6,936 nt of DNA from Bacillota bacterium (GTDB lineage: Bacteria > Bacillota > DTU030): assembly GCA_012841005.1 (NCBI GenBank), contig DUVO01000009.1:1-6936 (forward strand), given 5' to 3'. Position 1 is the stretch's first letter. The number at the start of each line of letters is the position of its first letter. A model generated the notes under the pieces. The model had not been told where the DNA came from and made no database searches. It was given only the letters and a program-made list of their open reading frames with translations. The position numbers and the translations under genes were made by a program. This document shows positions 1-5,407 of the stretch, piece by piece.

Positions 1-77
1 AATAGCGTTGTTACCTGTTCTACATGTAAATAGGCAATTATACGTACATATTCGCTTATTATCGCCATGTGGAGTTG

Positions 78-105
78 TTGACGGAAATTGGGGGTGATCC
101 ATAAA
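78..105 (+). promoter_or_regulatory. Candidate sigma-A promoter for nfnAB
   Basis: A -35-like TTGACG (78-83, five of six consensus bases) is followed after 16 bases by a -10-like CATAAA (100-105, four of six). Transcription would start near 112 and give a leader of about 70 bases before nfnA. The leader would contain the palindrome at 143-157 and the Shine-Dalgarno site at 172-179. The call rests on sequence resemblance only. The rest of 1-183 shows no convincing coding sequence; it has short palindromes (TACATGTA at 21-28, TACGTA at 41-46) of no assigned role. Confidence 0.3.
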
Positions 106-142
106 TCCCCAGCTTATGGTGCTTAAGCCCAATTGGTTTTAG

Positions 143-157
143 AGTTTCCGAGAAACT
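143..157. promoter_or_regulatory. Small palindrome upstream of nfnA, possible operator
   Basis: AGTTTC-CGA-GAAACT is a perfect 6-bp inverted repeat with a 3-base centre, ending 26 bases before the nfnA start codon. It could be an operator for a transcription factor or a small RNA hairpin in the leader. It does not match the Rex operator (TTGTGA...TCACAA) or parS. No regulator gene adjoins it in the window, so no function is assigned. Confidence 0.3.
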
Positions 158-171
158 AGATATACTAAAGC

Positions 172-179
172 GGGGTGAT
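172..179 (+). promoter_or_regulatory. Shine-Dalgarno site of nfnA
   Basis: GGGGTGAT pairs well with the 16S rRNA 3' end (ideal GGAGGTGAT) and ends four bases before ATG at 184. This favours ATG 184 over the in-frame GTG at 175, which lies inside the site itself. Confidence 0.75.
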
Positions 180-183
180 AGGA

Positions 184-1032
184 ATGCATAAGATCATCAA
201 AAAGGAAGTCTTATCAGAAGTGGTCAAACTTTTTGAGGTAGAAGCTCCCCTCATCGCAGCCAAAGCCAGAGCTGGCCAGTTTTTTATCCTGCGCCTGGAT
301 GAAAGGGGAGAAAGAATTCCCCTCACCATAGCCGACTATGACCGCGAAGCAGGAACAATTACCACTATTTTCCAAGAAGTGGGCAGGACCACCAAAGCCC
401 TCGGAAAATTGGAGCCAGGGGATCATATTGCCGATCTGGTGGGACCCCTCGGCCAACCCAGTGAAATTGAAAAATTCGGTCGGGTTGTCTGTGTCGGCGG
501 TGGGGTCGGCATTGCTCCCATTCACCCCATTGTCAGGGACTTGAAAAAAGCCGGCAATGACGTGATCACCATTATCGGTGCCCGCACCAAGGATCTGTTG
601 TTCTGGGAAGATAAGCTGGCCGCATTAAGTGATCGCATAATTGTCTGCACCGATGACGGAACCTATGGTCATAAAGGTTTTGTAACCGACATGGTCAAGG
701 AAGTAGCCGCTGAAGGGGAAATAGCCCGCCTCTGGGCCATCGGTCCCATGCCGATGATGAAGGCTATGGCGGCAACCACAAAACCACTGGGAATCAAAAC
801 AATCGTCAGCCTGAACCCAATCATGGTCGATGGAACAGGAATGTGCGGCGCCTGTCGGGTCAGTGTCGGCAATGAGACCAGATTTGCCTGCGTAGACGGA
901 CCAGAATTCGACGCCCACCTGGTAGATTTCGACCTGGCTATGCGGCGCATGGCCTATTACAGGGAAGAAGAAAAAAGGGCAGATGAAGCCGGTAGTTGCA
1001 AATGTGGAGGTGGATGTGGATGTCACAGTTAA
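184..1032 (+). CDS. nfnA: NfnA, small subunit of the electron-bifurcating NADH-dependent ferredoxin:NADP+ oxidoreductase
   Basis: This 282-residue protein belongs to the ferredoxin-NADP+ reductase / PyrK-like family. With NfnB it forms a cytoplasmic flavoprotein that couples NADPH, NADH and ferredoxin by flavin-based electron bifurcation. Residues 1-95 form the FAD-binding barrel (GERIPLTIADYD near 42-53). The NAD-binding half begins with VVCVGGGVGIAP (101-112). A [2Fe-2S] site follows, with D216, C221, C224 and C236 in MVDGTGMCGAC...RFACVDGP; an Asp ligand in place of a fourth Cys is characteristic of NfnA. The FDAHLVDFD stretch (242-250) is also typical. The ATG at 184 is chosen because GGGGTGAT lies just upstream; GTG 175 would add three residues. 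The protein ends in an odd Cys-rich tail, C272, C274, C278, C280 and H281, whose DNA also carries the nfnB ribosome site. The two genes overlap by 13 bases. Database names such as sulfide dehydrogenase or dihydroorotate dehydrogenase electron-transfer subunit refer to the same family. No pyrD neighbour supports a PyrK role. Confidence 0.93.
   Translation: MHKIIKKEVLSEVVKLFEVEAPLIAAKARAGQFFILRLDERGERIPLTIADYDREAGTITTIFQEVGRTTKALGKLEPGDHIADLVGPLGQPSEIEKFGRVVCVGGGVGIAPIHPIVRDLKKAGNDVITIIGARTKDLLFWEDKLAALSDRIIVCTDDGTYGHKGFVTDMVKEVAAEGEIARLWAIGPMPMMKAMAATTKPLGIKTIVSLNPIMVDGTGMCGACRVSVGNETRFACVDGPEFDAHLVDFDLAMRRMAYYREEEKRADEAGSCKCGGGCGCHS
1006..1013 (+). promoter_or_regulatory. Shine-Dalgarno site of nfnB inside the nfnA 3' end
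   Basis: GGAGGTGG (core GGAGG, 1006-1010) lies within the last codons of nfnA, nine bases before ATG 1020. It selects ATG 1020 over the in-frame TTG 996 and ATG 1002 upstream and ATG 1014, which is too close. The same bases encode the Gly/Cys-rich tail of NfnA. Confidence 0.75.
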
Positions 1033-2420
1033 GAGCTAAAACAAAACATGCCATGCCATCCCAGGAGCCGGAAAAAAGAATAACCAATTTTTCAGAAGTT
1101 GCCCTGGGCTATGATGAAAAGCTTGCCCGGGCCGAGGCCGAGCGCTGCCTCAACTGTAAAAATCCCCAGTGTATAAAGGGCTGCCCGGTGGAGGTGCCCA
1201 TCCCGGAATTTATCAGTTTGGTCAAACAGGGAGATTTCCTCGCTGCCTTGAAGAAGATCAAGACCAAAAATAACCTCCCTGCCGTCTGCGGTCGGGTATG
1301 TCCCCAGGAGAATCAATGTGAAAAGTATTGCATTCTGGGGAAAAAAGGTGACCCGGTAGGGATCGGCCGTTTAGAGAGGTTTGCCGCTGATTACGAATTA
1401 AAACACGGCAGCGATGACACATCCACAACCAAGGCTGCCCCAACGGGAAAAAAAGTGGCCGTGATCGGCTCAGGTCCCGCCAGTTTAACCGCTGCCGGGG
1501 ATTTGGCCAAGATGGGACACACCGTTACCGTTTTCGAAGCCCTGCATATCCCCGGCGGTGTCCTCATGTACGGCATTCCTGAGTTCCGTCTGCCCAAGGA
1601 TGTGGTCCAAAAGGAGATCCACAAAATCAAGGAGTTGGGGGTAGAAATAAAGACCAATCATGTCATTGGCAAACTCTCAACTGTAGATGAACTACTGGAA
1701 GAAGGATATGATGCCGTTTTTATCGGCACCGGGGCTGGGCTTCCCTATTTTATGAATATCCCCGGGGAAAATTTAAACGGCGTCTACTCGGCCAATGAAT
1801 TCCTCACCCGGACAAATTTGATGAAGGCCTATGATTTTCCCCATCATATAACTCCCATCAAGGTGGGGGAACGGGTTGCCGTAATCGGTGCCGGTAATGT
1901 CGCCATGGATGCAGCCCGTACTGCCCTTCGCTTGGGCGCCAAGGAATCATATATAGTCTACCGGCGGTCTGAAAAGGAAATGCCAGCCCGGCAAGAAGAA
2001 ATTGAACATGCCCGGGAAGAAGGGGTACAGTTCAAGCTACTGACCAGTCCAATAGAATTCCATGGCAATGAGCAGGGAGTTGTAACCGGCATGACCTGCA
2101 TCAAATATGAATTGGGAGAACCCGATGCCTCGGGACGCAGGCGCCCGGTACCGATAAAGGGCTCCGAATATACAATGGCTGTCGATACTGTGGTCTTAGC
2201 CCTGGGACAAGGGCCCAACCCCCTGGTCCCTAAATCAACACCCGGCCTGGAATTGACCAAAAAGGGCACTATCCGCGCCGATGAAGAAACAGGAGCAACC
2301 TCAAAACCGGGAGTTTTTGCCGGTGGTGACATTGTGACCGGTGCCGCAACGGTGATCCTGGCCATGGGAGCAGGGAAAAAGGCAGCCCGGGCCATCGATG
2401 CATATTTACGCTCCAAATAA
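1020..2420 (+). CDS. nfnB: NfnB, large subunit of the electron-bifurcating transhydrogenase (GltD/GltA-like)
   Basis: This 466-residue protein is the large subunit of NfnAB, in which the bifurcating FAD and the NADPH site reside and electrons pass through two [4Fe-4S] clusters to ferredoxin. Two Cys groups near the N terminus fit those clusters: C43, C46, C51 and C55 (CLNCKNPQCIKGC), and C90, C94, C100 and C104 (CGRVCPQENQCEKYC). A first Rossmann motif, VAVIGSGPAS (146-155), should bind FAD; its third glycine position is Ser. PGGVLMYGIPEFRLPK (178-193) is a family hallmark. A second Rossmann motif, VAVIGAGNVAMDAAR (286-300), should bind NADPH, with YRRSEKEMPAR (314-324) following. GVFAGGDIVTGAATVILAMG (431-450) closes the FAD fold. 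Such proteins are often annotated as glutamate synthase small chain. The adjacent overlapping nfnA, and no large glutamate synthase gene in the window, favour the transhydrogenase. The start at ATG 1020 is set by GGAGGTGG at 1006-1013 and gives a normal N terminus; longer in-frame starts would add an unlikely MQMWRWMW-like peptide. Overlap with nfnA suggests coupled translation. Confidence 0.93.
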   Translation: MSQLRAKTKHAMPSQEPEKRITNFSEVALGYDEKLARAEAERCLNCKNPQCIKGCPVEVPIPEFISLVKQGDFLAALKKIKTKNNLPAVCGRVCPQENQCEKYCILGKKGDPVGIGRLERFAADYELKHGSDDTSTTKAAPTGKKVAVIGSGPASLTAAGDLAKMGHTVTVFEALHIPGGVLMYGIPEFRLPKDVVQKEIHKIKELGVEIKTNHVIGKLSTVDELLEEGYDAVFIGTGAGLPYFMNIPGENLNGVYSANEFLTRTNLMKAYDFPHHITPIKVGERVAVIGAGNVAMDAARTALRLGAKESYIVYRRSEKEMPARQEEIEHAREEGVQFKLLTSPIEFHGNEQGVVTGMTCIKYELGEPDASGRRRPVPIKGSEYTMAVDTVVLALGQGPNPLVPKSTPGLELTKKGTIRADEETGATSKPGVFAGGDIVTGAATVILAMGAGKKAARAIDAYLRSK

Positions 2421-2450
2421 TTCCTTTTGAACTACAGCTAAGATACCGTG

Positions 2451-2493
2451 ACCGTCCCTTTGTGAATCTCCTGCACAAAGGGACGGTTTTTCT
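2451..2493 (+). terminator. Intrinsic terminator of nfnAB
   Basis: A perfect 14-bp inverted repeat, ACCGTCCCTTTGTG (2451-2464) and CACAAAGGGACGGT (2474-2487), encloses a 9-base loop and runs into TTTTTCT (2487-2493). It begins 31 bases after the nfnB stop. It separates nfnAB from gldA, which therefore needs its own promoter. Confidence 0.9.
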
Positions 2494-2677
2494 ATGCCTT
2501 TTTCACCGCCTAATATTTATAGGCCTTTTCTCCATACTATCAATCAAAAGCCGGTAATATCAGCTTTCATTAGAGACCCACCTGACAATTACAAAATGAG
2601 AGCAACACAAGTTGGCCAAAGCCCAGTAAAGGCCATCAACCGGTTTTCCCATCACATTTAAAAGGGAGGCTTAATCA
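2494..2677 (+). other. Short intergenic leader of gldA
   Basis: This stretch holds no credible ORF. A promoter for gldA is expected here because a terminator precedes it, but no good -35/-10 pair is visible; TAATAT at 2555-2560 has no matching -35. There is an imperfect inverted repeat, GTTGGCC (2611-2617) against GGCCATCAAC (2631-2640, two-base bulge), and a palindrome AACCGGTT (2638-2645). Either might be regulatory. GGGAGG at 2664-2669 is the gldA ribosome site. Confidence 0.4.
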
Positions 2678-3766
2678 ATGTTACGAGCTTTGATCTCCCC
2701 TGGAAAATACGTTCAGGGAGCAGGAGCACTGGAGAAAATTGGCTCCTTTGCTTCGGAATTGGGCAGTAAAGCCCTTGTGATCGACAGTAAAACCGCCCTC
2801 AAGCAGGGGGGAAGTAAACTGGTAACGGGATTGGGGAGGATCCCGGCGGTAACAGCTGAATTTGCCGGTGAAGTCTCAAAAAAAGAAATCAACCGGTTAC
2901 GGGAGAGGGCCCAAGCTGAAGGGGCTGATTTTATCATCGGTTTTGGCGGCGGCAAAGTTATCGATACAGCCAAGACAGTCTCCCACTATTTAAAGGCCCC
3001 GGTGGCGATAGTGCCGTCGATAGCAGCAACCGATGCCCCCACCAGCGCCCTTGCAGTTATCTACACAGAGGAAGGTGTCTTTGAAGAGTATTTGTTATTA
3101 CCAAAGAATCCCGATCTGGTTCTGGTGGACACCTCCCTCATTGCCCAGGCTCCCGTCCGTTTCCTCATTTCCGGAATGGGAGACGCATTGGCCACCAAGT
3201 TTGAAGCCGAAACCTATAATCAGAGCCGGAAAGCAGCCATGTCGGGGGGAATTCCCACCGCTGCCGCCCTGGCCCTGGCAAACCTCTGTTATGAAACCCT
3301 GCTGGAATACGGCCCGGCCGCCAAAGCCTCCGCCGTCAAACACGTTGTCTCCACGGCCCTGGAAAGGATCGTAGAGGCCAATACCCTGTTAAGCGGCCTG
3401 GGCTTTGAAAGCGGTGGCCTGGCCGCTGCCCATGCCATCCACAATGGATTTACCGCCTTAGAAGAAACCCATTCCATGTATCACGGGGAAAAGGTCGCCT
3501 TCGCGACCATTGTCCAATTAATCCTTGAAGAACAACCCCTTGAGCAGATTGAAGAAGTCATTGCTTTTTGTAAAGCCGTAGGCTTGCCCACAACCCTGGC
3601 CCAATTGGGTATCAGCAACATCGTCCCCGAGGATATTATGCAGGTTGCCCGGGCCGCCACCACAGCCGGTGAAACCATCCACAACGAGCCCTTCCCTGTG
3701 ACGGCACAGATGGTTTACGATGCCATCCTCAGTGCCAATGCCCTGGGTTGTGCCGAAGAAAAGTAA
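2678..3766 (+). CDS. gldA: Glycerol dehydrogenase, NAD+-dependent, zinc-type
   Basis: This 362-residue protein of the iron/zinc-containing polyol dehydrogenase family oxidises glycerol to dihydroxyacetone with NAD+, or runs in reverse, in the cytoplasm. The N-terminal dinucleotide-binding half contains GFGGGKVIDTAK (88-99). The strongly GldA-typical stretch PSIAATDAPTSALAVIYTEEGVFEEY spans about 113-138. The C-terminal helical half supplies the expected metal ligands D169 (SGMGDALATKFEAE), H252 (GGLAAAHAIHNG) and H269 (THSMYHGEKVAF). Their spacing is close to that of the Bacillus enzyme. Length is normal for the family and no disruption is seen. GGGAGG at 2664-2669 lies eight bases before the ATG. 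The gene stands alone: no dihydroxyacetone kinase, glycerol transporter or dehydratase is nearby, so the physiological direction cannot be read from context. The related sn-glycerol-1-phosphate dehydrogenase is less likely given these motifs. Confidence 0.93.
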   Translation: MLRALISPGKYVQGAGALEKIGSFASELGSKALVIDSKTALKQGGSKLVTGLGRIPAVTAEFAGEVSKKEINRLRERAQAEGADFIIGFGGGKVIDTAKTVSHYLKAPVAIVPSIAATDAPTSALAVIYTEEGVFEEYLLLPKNPDLVLVDTSLIAQAPVRFLISGMGDALATKFEAETYNQSRKAAMSGGIPTAAALALANLCYETLLEYGPAAKASAVKHVVSTALERIVEANTLLSGLGFESGGLAAAHAIHNGFTALEETHSMYHGEKVAFATIVQLILEEQPLEQIEEVIAFCKAVGLPTTLAQLGISNIVPEDIMQVARAATTAGETIHNEPFPVTAQMVYDAILSANALGCAEEK

Positions 3767-3768
3767 AG

Positions 3769-3806
3769 GGCTGTTGCCTGAAGTTGGCAGTCAGCAGCCA
3801 GGTATT
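3769..3806 (+). terminator. Possible weak terminator of gldA
   Basis: GGCTG (3769-3773) pairs with CAGCC (3795-3799), and TTGCC (3774-3778) with GGCAG (3786-3790, one G-U pair), leaving a 7-base loop and a 4-base bulge. A T-rich but interrupted tail (TATTTCTT) follows. The stem starts three bases after the gldA stop. The weak tail keeps confidence low. Confidence 0.35.
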
Positions 3807-3881
3807 TCTTGCGGAGAATTGTAAGTACTCTCAAAAAAGCATGGCGCCACGAAAAAGTTCACAGGACCCCTGCAAAAGTAT

Positions 3882-3902
3882 AAAAAAAGCACCAGAAGTG
3901 CT
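3882..3902 (-). terminator. Terminator-like hairpin facing leftward (noc direction)
   Basis: Read on the minus strand, AGCAC-TTCTG-GTGCT (3902-3888) is followed by an unbroken run of T through 3882. The stem is only 5 bp but the T tail is good. It lies more than 600 bases beyond the noc stop. If real, it would end read-through from the minus-strand operon, or protect gldA from opposing transcription. Confidence 0.35.
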
Positions 3903-3979
3903 GTCGGTTATTCTTTATCCTTCCCTGTTTGCGGGAACCAATTCATTTTAGTAGGCTACCTACCTGTGCCGCCGGCTCC

Positions 3980-3995
3980 CACCTGCCAACAGGTG
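3980..3995. repeat. Perfect 6-bp stem-loop
   Basis: CACCTG (3980-3985), a CCAA loop and CAGGTG (3990-3995) form a small perfect inverted repeat in GC-rich intergenic sequence. There is no T tract on either side, so it is not called a terminator. Function is unknown. Confidence 0.4.
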
Positions 3996-4018
3996 ATACT
4001 GCGGGGCCGCTCCCAAAT

Positions 4019-4112
4019 TAGAATTTAGAAATTAGAGGTTAGAGGTTTAATTATAAATTATTTTTGTAGGGGCGTCTTTGACCGCCCGTTTAGAGAAACG
4101 GGCGACCACAGG
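4019..4112 (+). repeat. Composite intergenic repeat, copy 1 (heptads plus double hairpin)
   Basis: Four tandem 7-bp units of pattern TAGANNT occupy 4019-4046. They are followed by the shared core, 4050-4112, beginning ATTATAAATT and ending GACCACAGG. The core carries hairpin B, a perfect 9-bp stem CGCCCGTTT (4083-4091) with AAACGGGCG (4096-4104) around loop AGAG. An upstream hairpin A has one G missing in its left arm, so it would bulge. Compared with copy 2 the core differs by one substitution and three single-base indels. The architecture suggests a REP/MITE-like dispersed element; there is no transposase and no clear target duplication. Confidence 0.75.
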
Positions 4113-4222
4113 TCCCCCCTCTACATTTTTGCAGGACAGTTTCGTACTACCAATAATTATTAGCCTTTTTCCGGAAAGAGGGACAGGGCTGGAAGCCCAT
4201 GTACCCGTACAAAACTAAAAAT

Positions 4223-4310
4223 TAGAAGTTAGAAATAGGAGTCTTGATTATAAATTGTTTTGTAGGGGCGGTCTTTGACCGCCCGTTTTAGAGAAACGGG
4301 CGACCACAGG
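4223..4310 (+). repeat. Composite intergenic repeat, copy 2
   Basis: Two clear TAGANNT units (4223-4236) precede the core (4247-4310), a direct repeat of copy 1 offset by 197-198 bases. Hairpin A is intact here: GGGCGGTC (4266-4273), loop TTT, GACCGCCC (4277-4284). Hairpin B is CGCCCGTTT (4280-4288), loop TAGAG, AAACGGGCG (4294-4302). The two hairpins share 4280-4284, so they are mutually exclusive folds of one RNA or single strand. The GTTTT after hairpin A could give weak terminator activity. Confidence 0.75.
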
Positions 4311-4494
4311 CCCGCCTGCATTTCCCCAATTACACCAGGCAGAGGACAGGAGTTTCCGGGGCCTTCATGCAGGATATGGAAGTCCCATGGGCTCGAGACC
4401 CCGCTGGACAAGGACCGGAGCGCAAGTTTCTTCCGCGCAAAGAACAGGAAGCGAAGCCAGAAGTGTTAGATAATTAGTATTCAACCCTCTGCCG

Positions 4495-4511
4495 GTGCCA
4501 CAGGATGGCAC
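4495..4511 (-). other. Hairpin immediately downstream of the noc stop codon
   Basis: GTGCCA (4495-4500), loop CAGGA and TGGCAC (4506-4511) form a perfect 6-bp stem starting five bases beyond the noc stop on the minus strand. No T run follows in the direction of transcription. It is therefore better described as a possible 3'-end RNA structure than as an intrinsic terminator. Confidence 0.3.
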
Positions 4512-4516
4512 GGGTT

Positions 4517-5362
4517 CTACTCCTGGGCCGGCTTCTTGGGAATAAGTACTGTTACCTCATAATACTCGTCCTTCTCCACCTTCTCCACCCGGGCAGCAAA
4601 ACCAACCCGCTGCAGCTCCTGAACGGCCTGCTGAATAGTATTGAAAAAAATGCGCATATCTTTATAGATGCGTACCACCTTCCGCCGCTGCGGGTGTTCC
4701 CCCTTTTCCATCCCCTGCAAGATCCTGGCAATATAGTCTTCCGTTTCCTGCACCGTTAGATCCTTCTCAACAATTTTCTCCAGGGTAGATAGCTGCTGCT
4801 CCTCCCCCGGGAGCTTCAGAAGGGCCCTTGCGTGTCGTTCGGTGATTATTTCCCGGGAAATAACGGCCTGCACCCGGGGCGAAAGTTTCAGTAATCTGAT
4901 TTTGTTGGCAATGGTAGACTGGCTTTTGCCGATTCGTTTCGCTAGCTCCTCCTGGGTCAAGCCGAATTCCTCCAGCAGCCTTTGATAACCCTGGGCCTCC
5001 TCGAAAAAATTCAGGTCCTCCCGCTGCAAGTTTTCCACCAGGGCCAGCACAGCGAGATCTTGATCACTCAGCTCCTTCACCACGGCCGGTATTGTCTGCA
5101 GACCCAGCATTTTGCACGCCCGCAGCCGTCGCTCGCCGGCGACAAGTTCCAGCCCCCTGGGCCCCGGCCTTACAACTACAGGCTGCAATACACCATACTG
5201 GCGGATAGAATCCGCCAGTTCTGACAGTTCCTCTTCAGAAAATTGCCGTCTGGGCTGGTAGGGATTGGGTTTAATGGCATTCAAGGGCAGTTCCTGAACC
5301 GCATTTGCCGGGGTATTGGCACCCCCTGCCAAGCCAAACAACCTGACCAACTGCTCTTTCAC
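4517..5362 (-). CDS. noc: Noc, nucleoid occlusion protein (ParB-family CTPase)
   Basis: This 281-residue ParB paralogue binds Noc-binding sites, spreads as a CTP-dependent clamp, attaches to the membrane and blocks FtsZ-ring assembly over the chromosome. The N terminus MKEQLVRLFGL matches the amphipathic membrane-targeting helix of Noc (MKHSFSRFFGL in Bacillus subtilis, from memory). The ParB domain follows: NPYQPRRQF (33-41), AGERRLRA (75-82) and ENLQRED (110-116) form the CTP pocket. The DNA-binding helix-turn-helix is LTQEELAKRIGKSQSTIANKIRLLKL (135-160); QSTIANK is Noc-like rather than Spo0J-like. ITERHARALL (173-182) and the dimerising C terminus (DMRIFFNTIQQAV ... EVTVLIPKK) complete a full-length protein. 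GTG at 5360-5362 is preferred over ATG at 5384-5386: GGCGGTGAT (5367-5375) lies at the right distance, and that start gives the Noc-type N terminus. The gene sits 78 bases after rsmG behind a sigma-H-like promoter and carries a Noc-binding site in its own sequence. Confidence 0.93.
   Translation of the reverse strand: MKEQLVRLFGLAGGANTPANAVQELPLNAIKPNPYQPRRQFSEEELSELADSIRQYGVLQPVVVRPGPRGLELVAGERRLRACKMLGLQTIPAVVKELSDQDLAVLALVENLQREDLNFFEEAQGYQRLLEEFGLTQEELAKRIGKSQSTIANKIRLLKLSPRVQAVISREIITERHARALLKLPGEEQQLSTLEKIVEKDLTVQETEDYIARILQGMEKGEHPQRRKVVRIYKDMRIFFNTIQQAVQELQRVGFAARVEKVEKDEYYEVTVLIPKKPAQE
4847..4862. promoter_or_regulatory. Noc-binding site (NBS) within noc
   Basis: TATTTCCCGGGAAATA is identical to the established 16-bp Noc-binding sequence. 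Flanking bases extend it to a perfect 18-bp palindrome, 4846-4863. It lies inside noc and encodes residues I168-S169-R170-E171-I172, just after the helix-turn-helix. A random 16-mer match in a window this size is expected about once in several hundred thousand windows (4 to the 16th power against roughly 6,900 positions). It should nucleate Noc loading here; autoregulation is possible but not shown. Confidence 0.88.
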
Positions 5363-5366
5363 CACT

Positions 5367-5375
5367 ATCACCGCC
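5367..5375 (-). promoter_or_regulatory. Shine-Dalgarno site deciding the noc start
   Basis: On the minus strand GGCGGTGAT differs at one base from the ideal GGAGGTGAT. The GGCGG core is eight bases before GTG 5362. It lies inside the longer ORF that starts at ATG 5386, so the upstream ATG has no comparable site and is probably not used. Confidence 0.7.
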
Positions 5376-5407
5376 CTTATAGACATTAGAGATGCCGGTT
5401 CCTATGT

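Larger units (their letters stand above)
3767..4516. other. 750-base intergenic region between convergent gldA and noc
   Basis: Nothing here looks like a real gene. The open frames (for example 3748-3951 and 4275-4469) lack ribosome sites and family motifs, and run through repeats. The region contains a GC-rich inverted repeat after gldA (3769-3799), a minus-strand terminator-like hairpin (3882-3902), a CACCTG-CCAA-CAGGTG hairpin (3980-3995), two copies of a composite repeat (4019-4112 and 4223-4310), and a hairpin just beyond the noc stop (4495-4511). The stretch 4311-4480 contains scattered GCAGGA/ACAGGA words but no structure I can name. Confidence 0.7.

Noticed and set aside
138..166. Promoter-like pair TTTAGA (138-143) and TATACT (161-166) with a 17-base spacer upstream of nfnA
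   Set aside because: Transcription would start at about 173, inside the Shine-Dalgarno site at 172-179, leaving no usable ribosome site. The pair at 78-105 is more sensible.
184..1032. PyrK (dihydroorotate dehydrogenase electron-transfer subunit)
   Set aside because: The Asp-plus-three-Cys cluster site, the overlapping nfnB and the absence of pyrD point to NfnA.
3748..3951. 67-codon open frame overlapping the gldA end
   Set aside because: It overlaps the gldA stop, has no ribosome site and no recognisable motif, and runs through A-rich and hairpin sequence.
4168..4177. TTTCCGGAAA palindrome as a second Noc-binding site
   Set aside because: It lacks the central CG pair of TTTCCCGGGAAA, so the half-sites have the wrong spacing.
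4050..4310. CRISPR array
   Set aside because: There are only two copies, almost 200 bases apart, with strong internal hairpins; no spacer-sized regular periodicity and no cas genes.
4275..4469. 64-codon open frame (plus) and a 60-codon frame at 4229-4411 (minus)
   Set aside because: Both cross repeat copy 2, lack ribosome sites and family resemblance, and look like chance frames in GC-rich noncoding DNA.
4517..5362. Chromosome-partition ParB/Spo0J
   Set aside because: The RLFGL N terminus, the QSTIANK helix-turn-helix, the position after rsmG and the internal Noc-binding site all fit Noc better.
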